Position numbers and translations under genes: made by a program
NCBI GenBank assembly: GCA_946011725.1
Contig: CAMGBT010000006.1
Coordinates: forward strand, 1 to 55,529
Source: an uncultured Bacteroidales bacterium
Lineage (GTDB): Bacteria; Bacteroidota; Bacteroidia; Bacteroidales; Muribaculaceae
Length of the DNA: 55,529 nt
Direction: 5' to 3'
The notes under the pieces: model-generated
Seen by the model: only the letters and a program-made list of their open reading frames with translations
Databases searched by the model: none
Told to the model about the DNA's origin: nothing
Shown: positions 16,320-24,498 of the stretch, piece by piece
How the letters are laid out: every line of letters begins with the position of its first letter
Position numbering within the stretch: the stretch's first letter is position 1

Positions 16320-18323
16320 ATGAACGAAATACAGCAACAAATAGAGCAACTGCGCTCCACCATCGAAGCGCATAACCACGCTTATTATGTGGAGAACCGT
16401 CCCACCATTTCCGACTACGACTTCGACATGCTGCTCAAGCAGCTCGAAGCCCTGGAGCGCGAGCATCCCGAGTACGACGACCCGCTCTCACCCACGCATC
16501 GCGTAGGCTCCGACCTGACCTCCGGCTTCGAGCAGGTGGCGCACGTGTACCCCATGCTCTCGTTGGGCAACACTTACTCGCCCGATGAGGTGGATCAGTG
16601 GGTCGACCGCATGGAAGCCGCCGTCGGGCGGCAAGAACTGTCGCTGGTGGGCGAGATGAAGTTCGACGGCACCGGCATTTCGCTTATCTACGAACACGGA
16701 CGCTTGGTGCGCGCCGTCACTCGCGGCGACGGCACGCAGGGCGACGTGGTCACCGCCAACGTCAAGACCATCCGCTCCATCCCGCTGAAGTTGCAAGGCG
16801 CGGGCTGGCCCGATTTCTTCGAAATACGCGGCGAAATCGTTCTGCCGTTTGAGAACTTCGACCGCATCAACCGCGAACGCGAACTCAACGGCGAGCCGCT
16901 GTTTGCCAACCCGCGCAATGCAGCAGCCGGCACGTTGAAACTGTCGTCGCCGGCGGAGGTTGAGCGCCGCGGTTTGGATGCGTATTTCTACTACCTGCTG
17001 GGCGAGAACCTGCCCTACGACAGCCACTTTGCCAACATGGAAGCCGCCCGCTCGTGGGGCTTCAAGGTGTCCACGGCCATGACCCGCTTGCACTCGATGG
17101 CCGAGGTTGATGCCTTCATCACCCGCTGGGACACTGAGCGCCGCACCCTGCCGGTGGCCACCGACGGCTTGGTGTTCAAGGTGGATTCGCTCACACGTCA
17201 GCAGCAGTTAGGCTTTACCGCCAAGACTCCGCGCTGGGCGGTGGCGTATAAGTTTGCGGCCGAACGGGCGCTGACACAGTTGCGCTTCGTGTCGTTCGAT
17301 GTTGGTCGCCTCGGGGTCATCACTCCGGTGGCCAACCTCGAGCCGGTGCTGCTGTCGGGCACCATCGTCAAGCGCGCATCGCTGCACAATGCCGACATCA
17401 TGCACGGCCTGGACATCCACAACGGCGACTGGGTGTACGTGGAGAAAGGCGGCGAAATCATCCCCAAAATCACCGGCGTGGAGCTGTCGCGACGCGATGC
17501 ACAGGCCGAGGAAGTCACCTTCGTGTCGCACTGCCCCGCTTGCGGAGCGCCGCTGGTGCGCGTGGAGGGCGAAGCGGCTTGGACCTGCCCCAATAAATAC
17601 CACTGTCCGCCGCAGATTATGGGCCGCATCGAGCACTTTGTGGCGCGTAAGATGATGAACATCGACGGCATCGGCGAGGAGACCGTGGCCGCACTGTATA
17701 ACAGCGGCAAGGTGCGCAGCTATGCCGACCTTTACGACCTCACAGTCAGCGACTTCCTCGCGCTGGATAAGTACGCGCAGAAGAGCGCCGAGAGCGCGGT
17801 GAAGGCCATCGCCGACAGCCGCAACGTGCCCTTTGAGCGCGTGCTGTTCGCCTTGTCGATTCCCAACGTTGGCGAAACCGGCGCCAAGCGCATCGCCCGC
17901 GTGGTGGGCTCCATCGACGAGCTGATGAGTTGGAGCGCAGAACGGCTGTGCTCCATTGAGGACGTGGGCCCGACCATTGCTCAGAGCATAATCGAATTCT
18001 TCGCCGACGACGACAACCGCCGCGCGGTGGAACGCCTGCGCGCGGCCGGAGTGCAGATGGCTGTTGACCGGCAGGATGTGGCCACTTCGGATGTGCTCGG
18101 CGGCAAGGCATTCGTGATCAGCGGCGTGTTCGCGCTGCATTCGCGCGACGAATACAAGGCGCTCATCGAGCAGAACGGCGGCCGCAACGTGGGGTCAATT
18201 TCCAAGAAGACCGACTACGTGTTGGCCGGCGACAATATGGGCCCGGCCAAGCTGGAGAAAGCGTCCAAACTTGGCATTCCCATCATCGACGAGCATCAAT
18301 TCTTGGCTATGATCGGACAGTAA
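16320..18323 (+). CDS. ligA: NAD-dependent DNA ligase LigA
   Basis: A 667-residue enzyme that seals DNA nicks using NAD. It has the Ia domain at the N-terminus (HAYYVENRPTISDYDFD), the adenylation Lys114 in EMKFDGTG, the nucleotidyl motifs RGDGTQGDVVT and EIRGE, then an OB fold. A Cys4 zinc finger (CPACG, then C-x5-C) lies near 405-430, HhH repeats follow, and a BRCT domain ends the protein (GGKAFVISGVF). Length is standard. The ATG is 2 nt after the PorE-like stop, so the two are coupled. Confidence 0.97.
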   Translation: MNEIQQQIEQLRSTIEAHNHAYYVENRPTISDYDFDMLLKQLEALEREHPEYDDPLSPTHRVGSDLTSGFEQVAHVYPMLSLGNTYSPDEVDQWVDRMEAAVGRQELSLVGEMKFDGTGISLIYEHGRLVRAVTRGDGTQGDVVTANVKTIRSIPLKLQGAGWPDFFEIRGEIVLPFENFDRINRERELNGEPLFANPRNAAAGTLKLSSPAEVERRGLDAYFYYLLGENLPYDSHFANMEAARSWGFKVSTAMTRLHSMAEVDAFITRWDTERRTLPVATDGLVFKVDSLTRQQQLGFTAKTPRWAVAYKFAAERALTQLRFVSFDVGRLGVITPVANLEPVLLSGTIVKRASLHNADIMHGLDIHNGDWVYVEKGGEIIPKITGVELSRRDAQAEEVTFVSHCPACGAPLVRVEGEAAWTCPNKYHCPPQIMGRIEHFVARKMMNIDGIGEETVAALYNSGKVRSYADLYDLTVSDFLALDKYAQKSAESAVKAIADSRNVPFERVLFALSIPNVGETGAKRIARVVGSIDELMSWSAERLCSIEDVGPTIAQSIIEFFADDDNRRAVERLRAAGVQMAVDRQDVATSDVLGGKAFVISGVFALHSRDEYKALIEQNGGRNVGSISKKTDYVLAGDNMGPAKLEKASKLGIPIIDEHQFLAMIGQ

Positions 18324-18333
18324 CACATTGAAT

Positions 18334-20343
18334 ATGAAGCGGTTGGTGCTCATTATGCTTATGGTGCTCGCTTCGGTTGCGACCGAAGCGGCTATGAGCG
18401 CGGCCGACTCCATCCGTGCGTTGGTCAACCTCTTCGACCTCACCTTGGCCGAAGACCCGTATCGCGCCGACTCCATCGCGGAGATGGCGTATCACAGGGC
18501 TTTGTCGGCCGGCGACACGCTCATGGCATCGTCGATGCTGGCCGCTCGTGCCGATATCAACGCCAATAGCCGCGACTCGCTCAACATGCTGCTGATGCGA
18601 GCCGAATGCCTGTCGGCTTGTCGCAGCGCCGAGGAGAACATCCTGTTCATTCGGCTTAACATCAACTCGTGGTACCGCGACAATGCGCTCGAATCGGAAC
18701 GCTTGCGCCGTTTTGCCGAGCAGTCGCGCCGCTATATGCTCGACCCGCCCGTGGATCTCAACGAGCGGATAGTGCTGCTGCACAGCGTATGCGTCAGCAT
18801 GCCGTTCTACCTCAATTCCAGCACGCTTTACGACCACTTCAGCGACTTGGCCGCACTTATCGACCGCAAGCCCGAGCAGTATTTCAAGCTCAAGGTGTTG
18901 CTCTGCCGTTGCGAAGCCTTCGGCTACTTGCAAATCGGCGACATCGACCGTGCCATGGGCGCCGATTTGCGCATGCTTTCGCTCATGGACTCTATCGAGA
19001 CGTCGATACACCGCCTCGGAAGGAACTATTTCCAGCTGAATTTCAGCCGCTTCCGAGTGTATACCCGCTTGCTGTCGAATTTCGAACACTTAACGCCGGT
19101 GCAGGTTCGGCAGTACTATCAGTTGGCCCATCTCTATCTGTCGAAGAGCTCACGCGCCCGCCGCGAGTTTGCCGTGTTGCCCATTGCCGACATTTTCTAC
19201 TACCTCTCAATCAAGGACTATGCCCACGCAGCGCCGCTGCTCGATACAGCACTGGAATATCCCGAATTGAGTAAGCCCCGACGGCTAAAATTGCTGCGCA
19301 ACAGAGTGATTTGTGCCGAAGCCCTCGGCCAAGACTCAATTCTACACGCCACCGGTCGCCAATACTTGCGCATGCTCGAATCAATGTTGCAGCAGAATAT
19401 GAGCGACAGCGACCGCGGACGGCGCGCCGTGTACGAAGCGTTCGTGGCGCGCGATGACCTCAGCCGCTTCGAAGCGCAGCAGCGCGAGCAGCAAGACGGC
19501 CGTCAGCGGGTTATCAACGTCAGCATTATCCTGATAATGACCATCATGTTCGTGGTCTTGCTGTTCTTTTGGCATCAAAAGATGCGCAGCCGGCGCTTGG
19601 CCAAGCAACTGATGCAAGCAAATCGCACGCTCCAGATAGAAGTGGAGACCAAGAACGCCGCCATCGAGCGCCTCACCGCCGATGTGGATGCCGCACGCGC
19701 TTCAGCCGAGGTTAAATCCGATTTCATACGCCACTTGGCCGAAGAGCTTGCACCCCCATTCAATGCCATCGGGGAGCACTCGCGCTTGGTGGTGGACTGC
19801 TGTCATGACCACCCCAACCGCGAGTACCTGGCCGAGTACTTGGCATCAATCGAAAGCAACAGCGCCGTCATCACCGCGCTGCTCAACGACATGCAGCGCA
19901 TCAACTCGCTCGAAGACGGCTCGGCCATACCGCAGCACCGCCCCGTCGACGTCAGCTACCTGCTTTCGCTGGTGGTAGACTCTGTTACGGCGTCCGGTGC
20001 CACCATACCCGTGCTCCTGACCCTGCCGCCCGAGCGCTTGCAAATCCTCTCCGACGAAGTACGCCTGCGCCAGATATTCACCACCACATTGCAATGCCTG
20101 GTGCAACTCACCCCGGAGTCGGTGGCCATCACCGCCCATCGCTCCACCGACGGCAAGCACTCCGTGGTGGCCTTCGCCGCCACCTCCGACAAGTTGGTCA
20201 ACTACAACCTCTTCGCAGGTCCCACACGCCTCGACGGCATGCTCTACACCCGCCTGCTCACCCACCTTGTGGGCGGCGACCTCCTCACCGACACCACCTA
20301 CGCCGCCGGCCTGCGCCTGCTGATCACCCTGCCGCAAGCCTAA
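18334..20343 (+). CDS. Histidine-kinase-like membrane protein lacking the phospho-acceptor His
   Basis: A 669-residue protein. The frame can be opened by TTG at 18328, but ATG 18334 gives the natural signal-like start MKRLVLIMLMVLASVATEA. A long helical, TPR-like sensor region (about 20-390) faces outward. One membrane helix is at about 394-414, followed by a coiled coil and a HisKA-like helix. Where active kinases have SHE-x-RTPL, this has AEELAPPF (Glu470), with only an off-register His at 467. The ATPase part also lacks a normal N-box (LQCLVQLTP) and clear DxG and GxG motifs. It is probably a pseudokinase or signalling scaffold. It is the last gene after ligA, with a 10-nt gap. Confidence 0.85.
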   Translation: MKRLVLIMLMVLASVATEAAMSAADSIRALVNLFDLTLAEDPYRADSIAEMAYHRALSAGDTLMASSMLAARADINANSRDSLNMLLMRAECLSACRSAEENILFIRLNINSWYRDNALESERLRRFAEQSRRYMLDPPVDLNERIVLLHSVCVSMPFYLNSSTLYDHFSDLAALIDRKPEQYFKLKVLLCRCEAFGYLQIGDIDRAMGADLRMLSLMDSIETSIHRLGRNYFQLNFSRFRVYTRLLSNFEHLTPVQVRQYYQLAHLYLSKSSRARREFAVLPIADIFYYLSIKDYAHAAPLLDTALEYPELSKPRRLKLLRNRVICAEALGQDSILHATGRQYLRMLESMLQQNMSDSDRGRRAVYEAFVARDDLSRFEAQQREQQDGRQRVINVSIILIMTIMFVVLLFFWHQKMRSRRLAKQLMQANRTLQIEVETKNAAIERLTADVDAARASAEVKSDFIRHLAEELAPPFNAIGEHSRLVVDCCHDHPNREYLAEYLASIESNSAVITALLNDMQRINSLEDGSAIPQHRPVDVSYLLSLVVDSVTASGATIPVLLTLPPERLQILSDEVRLRQIFTTTLQCLVQLTPESVAITAHRSTDGKHSVVAFAATSDKLVNYNLFAGPTRLDGMLYTRLLTHLVGGDLLTDTTYAAGLRLLITLPQA

Positions 20344-20407
20344 CCGCCCCCGCCCGCGGTTTTAACGAAAAAACGAAGAACGAAGTAACGAATTTTTTTC
20401 TGCAAAA

Positions 20408-20466
20408 CCGCTGCGCTTAGCGGCGGGGAAGGAAAGCGGCAGCGCCGCCCTTTGGGGGCGGCGCTG
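20408..20466. terminator. Hairpin pair between convergent genes
   Basis: CCGCT/AGCGG (20408-20423) is followed by a strong stem CAGCGCCGCCC (20440-20450) with GGGCGGCGCTG (20456-20466) and a 5-nt loop. There is no T run behind the large stem, so it may act as a transcript end-stabiliser more than as an intrinsic terminator. Confidence 0.5.
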
Positions 20467-20492
20467 TGCGGGAAGGAGGAGAGGGACGCTGG

Positions 20493-20993
20493 TTAGTCGC
20501 CGGCGTAAGTCGGGGCGGTTTTGGGGGCACGACCTTTTACTACGCGGTGGTAGTAGTCGTAGGTCATGGGGGTGCCGGTGCCGGGGACGGTGTCGAGGAC
20601 TTTGGCTACTACGAGGACGTGGGTGCCGCAGTCTACGTAGTTGATGGCGTCGAGGATGAGGCGGCCGGCGAAGGTGCCGTTGACCAAGGGCGCTCCGTTG
20701 CAGGGGGTGTAGCCGAAGTCGGCGTACTTGTCGGTGTCGCGCGAGGAGAAGAAGCCGAATTTGCCGATGACCATGGTGTCGGATTCTTCGGCGATGATCG
20801 ACAGTGAGAAGCGGTTGTGCTTACGGATGGCTTCGAGGGTGTAGTTCTGCTTGTTGAGCGAGATGGCCACAGTGGGGTTCTCGGAGGTGACTTGGAAGCA
20901 GGTGTTGATGGTGCATCCGACGGGACGAGTGCCGTCGAATGCGCCGACTACGTAGAGGCCATAGGTTAGCTTGAACAGGACGGTGAGATCCAT
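20493..20993 (-). CDS. Flavin reductase-like protein (FMN-binding split barrel)
   Basis: A 166-residue protein of the flavin-reductase family (GLYVVGAFDGTRPVGCTINT, SENPTVAISLNKQNYT). It resembles the flavin domain of high-molecular-weight rubredoxins and NAD(P)H:rubredoxin partners. It lies 12 nt after rubrerythrin on the same strand, so the likely job is delivering electrons from reduced flavin to rubrerythrin for peroxide reduction. That pairing is inference from the operon. It carries no rubredoxin Cys motifs of its own. Confidence 0.88.
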   Translation of the reverse strand: MDLTVLFKLTYGLYVVGAFDGTRPVGCTINTCFQVTSENPTVAISLNKQNYTLEAIRKHNRFSLSIIAEESDTMVIGKFGFFSSRDTDKYADFGYTPCNGAPLVNGTFAGRLILDAINYVDCGTHVLVVAKVLDTVPGTGTPMTYDYYHRVVKGRAPKTAPTYAGD

Positions 20994-21005
20994 AGCCGTG
21001 GTGGA

Positions 21006-21548
21006 TTAGTAGTTGGTGGCTCTGAGTTCGAAGTAGCTTTGGGGATGAGCGCACACGGGGCATACTTTGGGTGCTTGCTTGCCTACTACCACGTGGCCGC
21101 AGTTGCGGCATACCCAGATGGCGTCGCCGTCGCGTGAGAATACGATGGCGTCTTCGATGTTTTTGAGCAGGCGCAGGTAGCGTTCTTCGTGGAGGCGTTC
21201 GATGGCAGCTACGCCGCGCATTTTGGCGGCGATTTCGGGGAAGCCTTCTTCGTCGGCTTCGCGAGCCATGCGGTCGTACATGTCGGTCCATTCGTAGTTT
21301 TCGCCTTCGGCTGCGTGGCGGAGGTTGGTGAGGGTGTCGGCGATGGCACCGCCTTCGAGGTATTTGAACCAGAGTTTGGCGTGTTCGCGTTCGTTTTCGG
21401 CGGTTTCGAGGAAGAGAGCGGCGATTTGTTCGTAGCCGTCTTTTTTAGCGCGGGATGCGAAGTAGGTGTATTTGTTGCGGGCCATTGATTCGCCGGCGAA
21501 GGCTTCCAGAAGGTTTTTTTCGGTTTTGGTTCCTTTGAGTTCTTTCAT
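21006..21548 (-). CDS. Rubrerythrin
   Basis: A 180-residue non-heme iron protein that reduces hydrogen peroxide in anaerobes. The N-terminal four-helix ferritin-like domain carries the di-iron ligands ([34 protein letters not shown]). The C-terminal rubredoxin domain has CRNCG and CPVCAHP. I start at ATG 21548 ([13 protein letters not shown]), the conserved family start; the frame open to 21788 runs back over the promoter and OxyR-like operator. It is the first gene of the rbr-flavin reductase unit, divergent from oxyR. Confidence 0.96.
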   Translation of the reverse strand: MKELKGTKTEKNLLEAFAGESMARNKYTYFASRAKKDGYEQIAALFLETAENEREHAKLWFKYLEGGAIADTLTNLRHAAEGENYEWTDMYDRMAREADEEGFPEIAAKMRGVAAIERLHEERYLRLLKNIEDAIVFSRDGDAIWVCRNCGHVVVGKQAPKVCPVCAHPQSYFELRATNY

Positions 21549-21591
21549 AGTTTTGAGAGTTTTGTAATGGTGATAGAAGATGTTTACGGTG

Positions 21592-21624
21592 CAAAGGTAG
21601 TAAATAAATTTGATATAGTGCAAA
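21592..21624 (-). promoter_or_regulatory. Rubrerythrin promoter (TTTG-N21-TACCTTTG)
   Basis: The -33 box TTTG is at 21624-21621, the spacer is 21 nt, and the -7 box TACCTTTG is at 21599-21592. Layout matches the Bacteroidota housekeeping promoter and leaves a leader of about 40 nt. The -33 box abuts the OxyR-like operator. Confidence 0.75.
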
Positions 21625-21658
21625 TAAAAATACCTATTTATTGATAGATTTTTTCTAT
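21624..21658. promoter_or_regulatory. OxyR-like operator between rbr and oxyR
   Basis: ATAG (21644-21647), seven bases, then CTAT (21655-21658) is the half-site pair of the enterobacterial OxyR consensus and also fits the LysR T-N11-A rule. CTAT at 21634-21637 and ATAA at 21624-21627 add two more half-sites at roughly one helical turn each, as expected for a tetramer. The site touches the rubrerythrin -33 box and lies 16 nt upstream of the oxyR -7 box. Confidence 0.65.
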
Positions 21659-21674
21659 TATTGGAAAAAATTGC

Positions 21675-21682
21675 TAACTTTG
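21675..21682 (+). promoter_or_regulatory. -7 box TAACTTTG for oxyR
   Basis: It is a perfect TAnnTTTG box 21 nt before the oxyR ATG (21704), just downstream of the OxyR-like operator, which would allow autoregulation. Confidence 0.65.
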
Positions 21683-21703
21683 CAGTGGAAAAATTACATT
21701 GAT

Positions 21704-22633
21704 ATGACACTTCAACAATTGGAATACGTGGTGGCCGTGGATAAGCGTCACCATTTTGCACGAGCCGCGGAGGATTGCGGCGTGACACAACCCACTCTAA
21801 GTGCGATGCTGGCCAAACTCGAGGCGGAGCTTGGGGTGAAGCTGTTTGTGCGGTCGTCGCAGCAGGTGATCACCACTGATGTCGGGCACTTGATAGTGAA
21901 GCAGGCGCAGAAAGTGCTGGCGGCGTCGCGTCGCATCCCGGAGATAGCGGCTGAGAGTCGCGGCTCGCTGTCGGGGACTTTCCGCATCGGCATCTTGCCC
22001 ACGGTGGCGCCGTACTTGCTGCCGCTGTTCTTCCCGCAGCTGCTGCGCGAGCATCCGGAGATGGGTGTGCGCGTGGTGGAGATGCGCACCGCTGAGGTGC
22101 GGCGCGCCCTCGATGCCGGCGAAATCGACGCTGCCATCGTGGTGCGGTTGCAGGAATTGGAAGGCTACAAACTCACCACACTGTATTATGAGCAGTTCTT
22201 GGCCTATGTGTCGAAGACCGACCCGCTGTATCAGCGCGAGAGCATCCGCAGCACCGATTTGCGCGACGAGTTTGTGTGGCTCTTGGACGAGGGTCACTGC
22301 TTCCGCGACCAGCTGGTGAAGTTCTGTCAGATGCGATCGGCTCGCTCGTCGAAAGCGGCATATTCGCTTGGTAGCATCGAGACGTTCATGCGCATGGTGG
22401 AGAGCGGCCGCGGCATCACGTTCATACCCGAATTGGCTGTGAGTCAGCTTACTGACGAACAGCGCAAATTGGTGCGGCCGTTTGCGCTGCCGGTGCCCAC
22501 GCGCGAGGTGGTGATGATGACCACCGACTGCTTTGTGCGTCAGTCAGTGCTCAACCATGTGTGCGAGGCCATCCGTCAGGCCGTGCCGCCGCAGTTGCTG
22601 CAGTTCAACAACACCACTCGCCGCTTGCTGTAA
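21704..22633 (+). CDS. oxyR: Peroxide-sensing LysR-type regulator OxyR
   Basis: A 309-residue LysR-family regulator. The N-terminal winged helix ([33 protein letters not shown]) is followed by a periplasmic-binding-like sensor domain. The redox cysteines are in [12 protein letters not shown] and fall at Cys199 and Cys208, the same numbers as in Escherichia coli OxyR, so peroxide sensing by disulfide formation is well supported. ATG 21704 is chosen because it opens the HTH directly; the frame extending to 21641 covers the promoter. It is divergent from rubrerythrin, whose promoter it likely controls. Confidence 0.95.
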   Translation: MTLQQLEYVVAVDKRHHFARAAEDCGVTQPTLSAMLAKLEAELGVKLFVRSSQQVITTDVGHLIVKQAQKVLAASRRIPEIAAESRGSLSGTFRIGILPTVAPYLLPLFFPQLLREHPEMGVRVVEMRTAEVRRALDAGEIDAAIVVRLQELEGYKLTTLYYEQFLAYVSKTDPLYQRESIRSTDLRDEFVWLLDEGHCFRDQLVKFCQMRSARSSKAAYSLGSIETFMRMVESGRGITFIPELAVSQLTDEQRKLVRPFALPVPTREVVMMTTDCFVRQSVLNHVCEAIRQAVPPQLLQFNNTTRRLL

Positions 22634-22639
22634 GAAAAA

Positions 22640-22662
22640 GGCAGCACTGAGCTGGTGCTGCC
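22640..22662. terminator. Bidirectional intrinsic terminator
   Basis: GGCAGCAC (22640-22647) pairs with GTGCTGCC (22655-22662) around a 7-nt loop. It is followed by TTT on the plus side and a T run (AAAAA at 22635-22639) on the minus side. It serves oxyR and the converging 22702 gene. Confidence 0.8.
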
Positions 22663-22701
22663 TTTGTTGAGGAAAACCTTTGGAGGTGTTTATGATGTGT
22701 G

Positions 22702-23220
22702 TTAGCTCATAAACATGTAGTAGATTGATAAGTAAAGGATTAAGAGCTTGAGCATGGTGTCGGCGAGATAAACAGCCGTGGCCGAACCTGCGCTCTTGAG
22801 GGCTAATGCACCGCTTTTTTGCTTAATAAGTTCGACTAAGAATGCTAAAAGGTATGGAAGAACGATGAAACCGATGATGATGGTAATGATCATGCCCACT
22901 ACGGAGATGTCTTTAGCCACGGCCAGCATAGTGATCATGCCGATTAGTGAGCCGACGGTGGTGGCCACGCTGGCGCCTTTGCTGTATTGATGCAGCTTGG
23001 CTTTGGCGATGCGTGTCATGTACTTGGAAGCGAAGATGGCGAAGATGGCGAGGGCGAAGACCATGGCCACAATGCCCCAACCGCCTTTGACGTCGATCAT
23101 CAGTTTGGCAAAGAGGGTGGCGAAGGCGCACAGCATCGGGCCGGGGATTTTGTTGATGAAGCAGCTGAGGAAGCCGAAGAGGTACAGGATTCCTACTAAT
23201 ACGAAACCTAATATTTCCAT
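22702..23220 (-). CDS. DUF456-type membrane protein
   Basis: A 172-residue integral membrane protein with about five hydrophobic helices. The second segment has the Pro/Gly-rich FINKIPGPMLCAFATLF that recalls DUF456 proteins (LPVLPGPPL type), and a Gly-rich segment VGSLIGMITMLA follows. No catalytic motif is visible. It lies 15 nt after a lipoprotein gene and is the last gene of a three-gene unit starting at 24332. Function unknown. Confidence 0.75.
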   Translation of the reverse strand: MEILGFVLVGILYLFGFLSCFINKIPGPMLCAFATLFAKLMIDVKGGWGIVAMVFALAIFAIFASKYMTRIAKAKLHQYSKGASVATTVGSLIGMITMLAVAKDISVVGMIITIIIGFIVLPYLLAFLVELIKQKSGALALKSAGSATAVYLADTMLKLLILYLSIYYMFMS

Positions 23221-23235
23221 AGTAACAATTGTTTA

Positions 23236-23928
23236 TTATTTACGTTTAGATAATTCACTTGCGGCATTTGCGGCATCGGCGGCAGCGCCCATCATGGTGC
23301 CGACGGCGTTGAGGGCGTTAGCGGCAGCGTCCATGGTCTCGTCAACATCTTGGATGGTGGGGTCGGTGCCACCGCCGTATTCGCTGTTGAGTTCCATTGT
23401 GCTGGTGATGCGGAAAGTGCGAGCGCGTTGGATGGTTTCCAGAGGTCCGTAAGTGGAGAATGTGACAGTGGTTTTGTCGCCTTCGCACAGGTTGAGCAGC
23501 TTGTTGATGTCGTCGTAGTTGCACAGACGCACATTGGCGGTGAACAGGCTTTCGCCTTCTTCGTCGAAGAACTCGGCTTCCATGTCGGCTACGTATTTAT
23601 TGGTGGCTTCGTGCGAGCCGGCCATTTGAGTGAAGTTAACATCGGGAGTGTTTGAGTTGCGAGTGAAGGCGATTTTTACTGCTACTTTGTGGTCGCCGCC
23701 CCAACCCTCTTCCACTTTGAGGGAGTATTCTTTGTCTTCGAAGTCGAAGGCTTTGCCCCATTTGCCACCGACGTTGGTGGTTTCGGGCTTTACTTTGAGC
23801 GTTTGATCAGCTGATTCGGTGGTTTCGTTGGAGGATGATTCACCGGAGGAGTCGGACGATCCGCCGCAAGCGGTCACCATGGCGCAGAAGCCGATGGCGG
23901 CCATGATTGTGAATAATGATTTTTTCAT
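23236..23928 (-). CDS. Lipoprotein of unknown function
   Basis: A 230-residue lipoprotein with signal MKKSLFTIMAAIGFCAMVTAC, then a Ser/Glu-rich linker (about 22-42) and one globular beta-rich domain (EYSLKVEEGWGGDHKVAVKI, RTFRITSTMEL). The C-terminal 45 residues are a helical Ala/Asn-rich segment (AANALNAVGTMMGAAADAAN) that could be a coiled coil or membrane-associated helix. It is transcribed with the 126-residue lipoprotein upstream and the DUF456 protein downstream. I recognise no family. Confidence 0.7.
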   Translation of the reverse strand: MKKSLFTIMAAIGFCAMVTACGGSSDSSGESSSNETTESADQTLKVKPETTNVGGKWGKAFDFEDKEYSLKVEEGWGGDHKVAVKIAFTRNSNTPDVNFTQMAGSHEATNKYVADMEAEFFDEEGESLFTANVRLCNYDDINKLLNLCEGDKTTVTFSTYGPLETIQRARTFRITSTMELNSEYGGGTDPTIQDVDETMDAAANALNAVGTMMGAAADAANAASELSKRK

Positions 23929-23951
23929 TTGATGAGGTTTAAGGGTTAATA

Positions 23952-24332
23952 TTATTGGAGTTTTGATTCGATTTCGTCTAAGCGTTTAGCTTGTTCGTCG
24001 GAGAACTGTGAGTTGCTCAGGGCGTCTCTTAGGGATGCGCCGGCAGTTGCTAATACGATACCGTCGGTGATCAACGGGTTGTCGGGGGAAATTTCTTCGC
24101 CGGATTCTTTGGCTTTGTTGAGCTTTTCGGTGAGTTCGGCTACTTGATTCACAGTAGCTTCGTAGAGGTCGATCGCTTTGTCGATGTTTTCAGGGTCGAT
24201 AGCGCCCTCGTCGTTGATAAGTTCGTGGGCTTCTTTGCTGATTTGTTCAGGCGATTTGGAGCAAGAAGCTACAGAGAGGCAGAAGCAAGCCACGATAGCC
24301 ATCAAGCAGGTTTTAAGAATGTACTTTTTCAT
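23952..24332 (-). CDS. Small helical lipoprotein
   Basis: A 126-residue lipoprotein (lipobox SVASC) whose mature part is helical: EQISKEAHELINDEGAIDPE, then a long heptad-like helix (VNQVAELTEKLNKAKESGEE) and a C-terminal helix. It is the first gene of the three-gene unit and has its own promoter just upstream. A structural or regulatory role at the envelope is possible, but no function can be assigned. Confidence 0.68.
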   Translation of the reverse strand: MKKYILKTCLMAIVACFCLSVASCSKSPEQISKEAHELINDEGAIDPENIDKAIDLYEATVNQVAELTEKLNKAKESGEEISPDNPLITDGIVLATAGASLRDALSNSQFSDEQAKRLDEIESKLQ

Positions 24333-24450
24333 GTTTGGGGACTTTTTTTGAGGTGATAGATCTTTTGAAAGTTAACTTTACGGGATAAATTCTCGGAAAG
24401 AAAATGTAGGTACCTGGTGCCGCAATTGTGGCTTGACAATTACGACACCG

Positions 24451-24481
24451 CAAAGGTATAAAGTTTTTTTCGAATTACAAT
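24451..24481 (-). promoter_or_regulatory. Promoter of the lipoprotein/DUF456 unit
   Basis: The -33-like ATTG is at 24481-24478, the spacer is 19 nt, and the -7 box TACCTTTG is at 24458-24451. It lies about 120 nt before the ATG at 24332, leaving a long leader. Confidence 0.6.
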
Positions 24482-24498
24482 TTGTCTTTTATTGTCTT

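Noticed and set aside
18328-18333. TTG start for the kinase-like gene
   Set aside because: The ATG two codons later gives a normal signal-peptide start.
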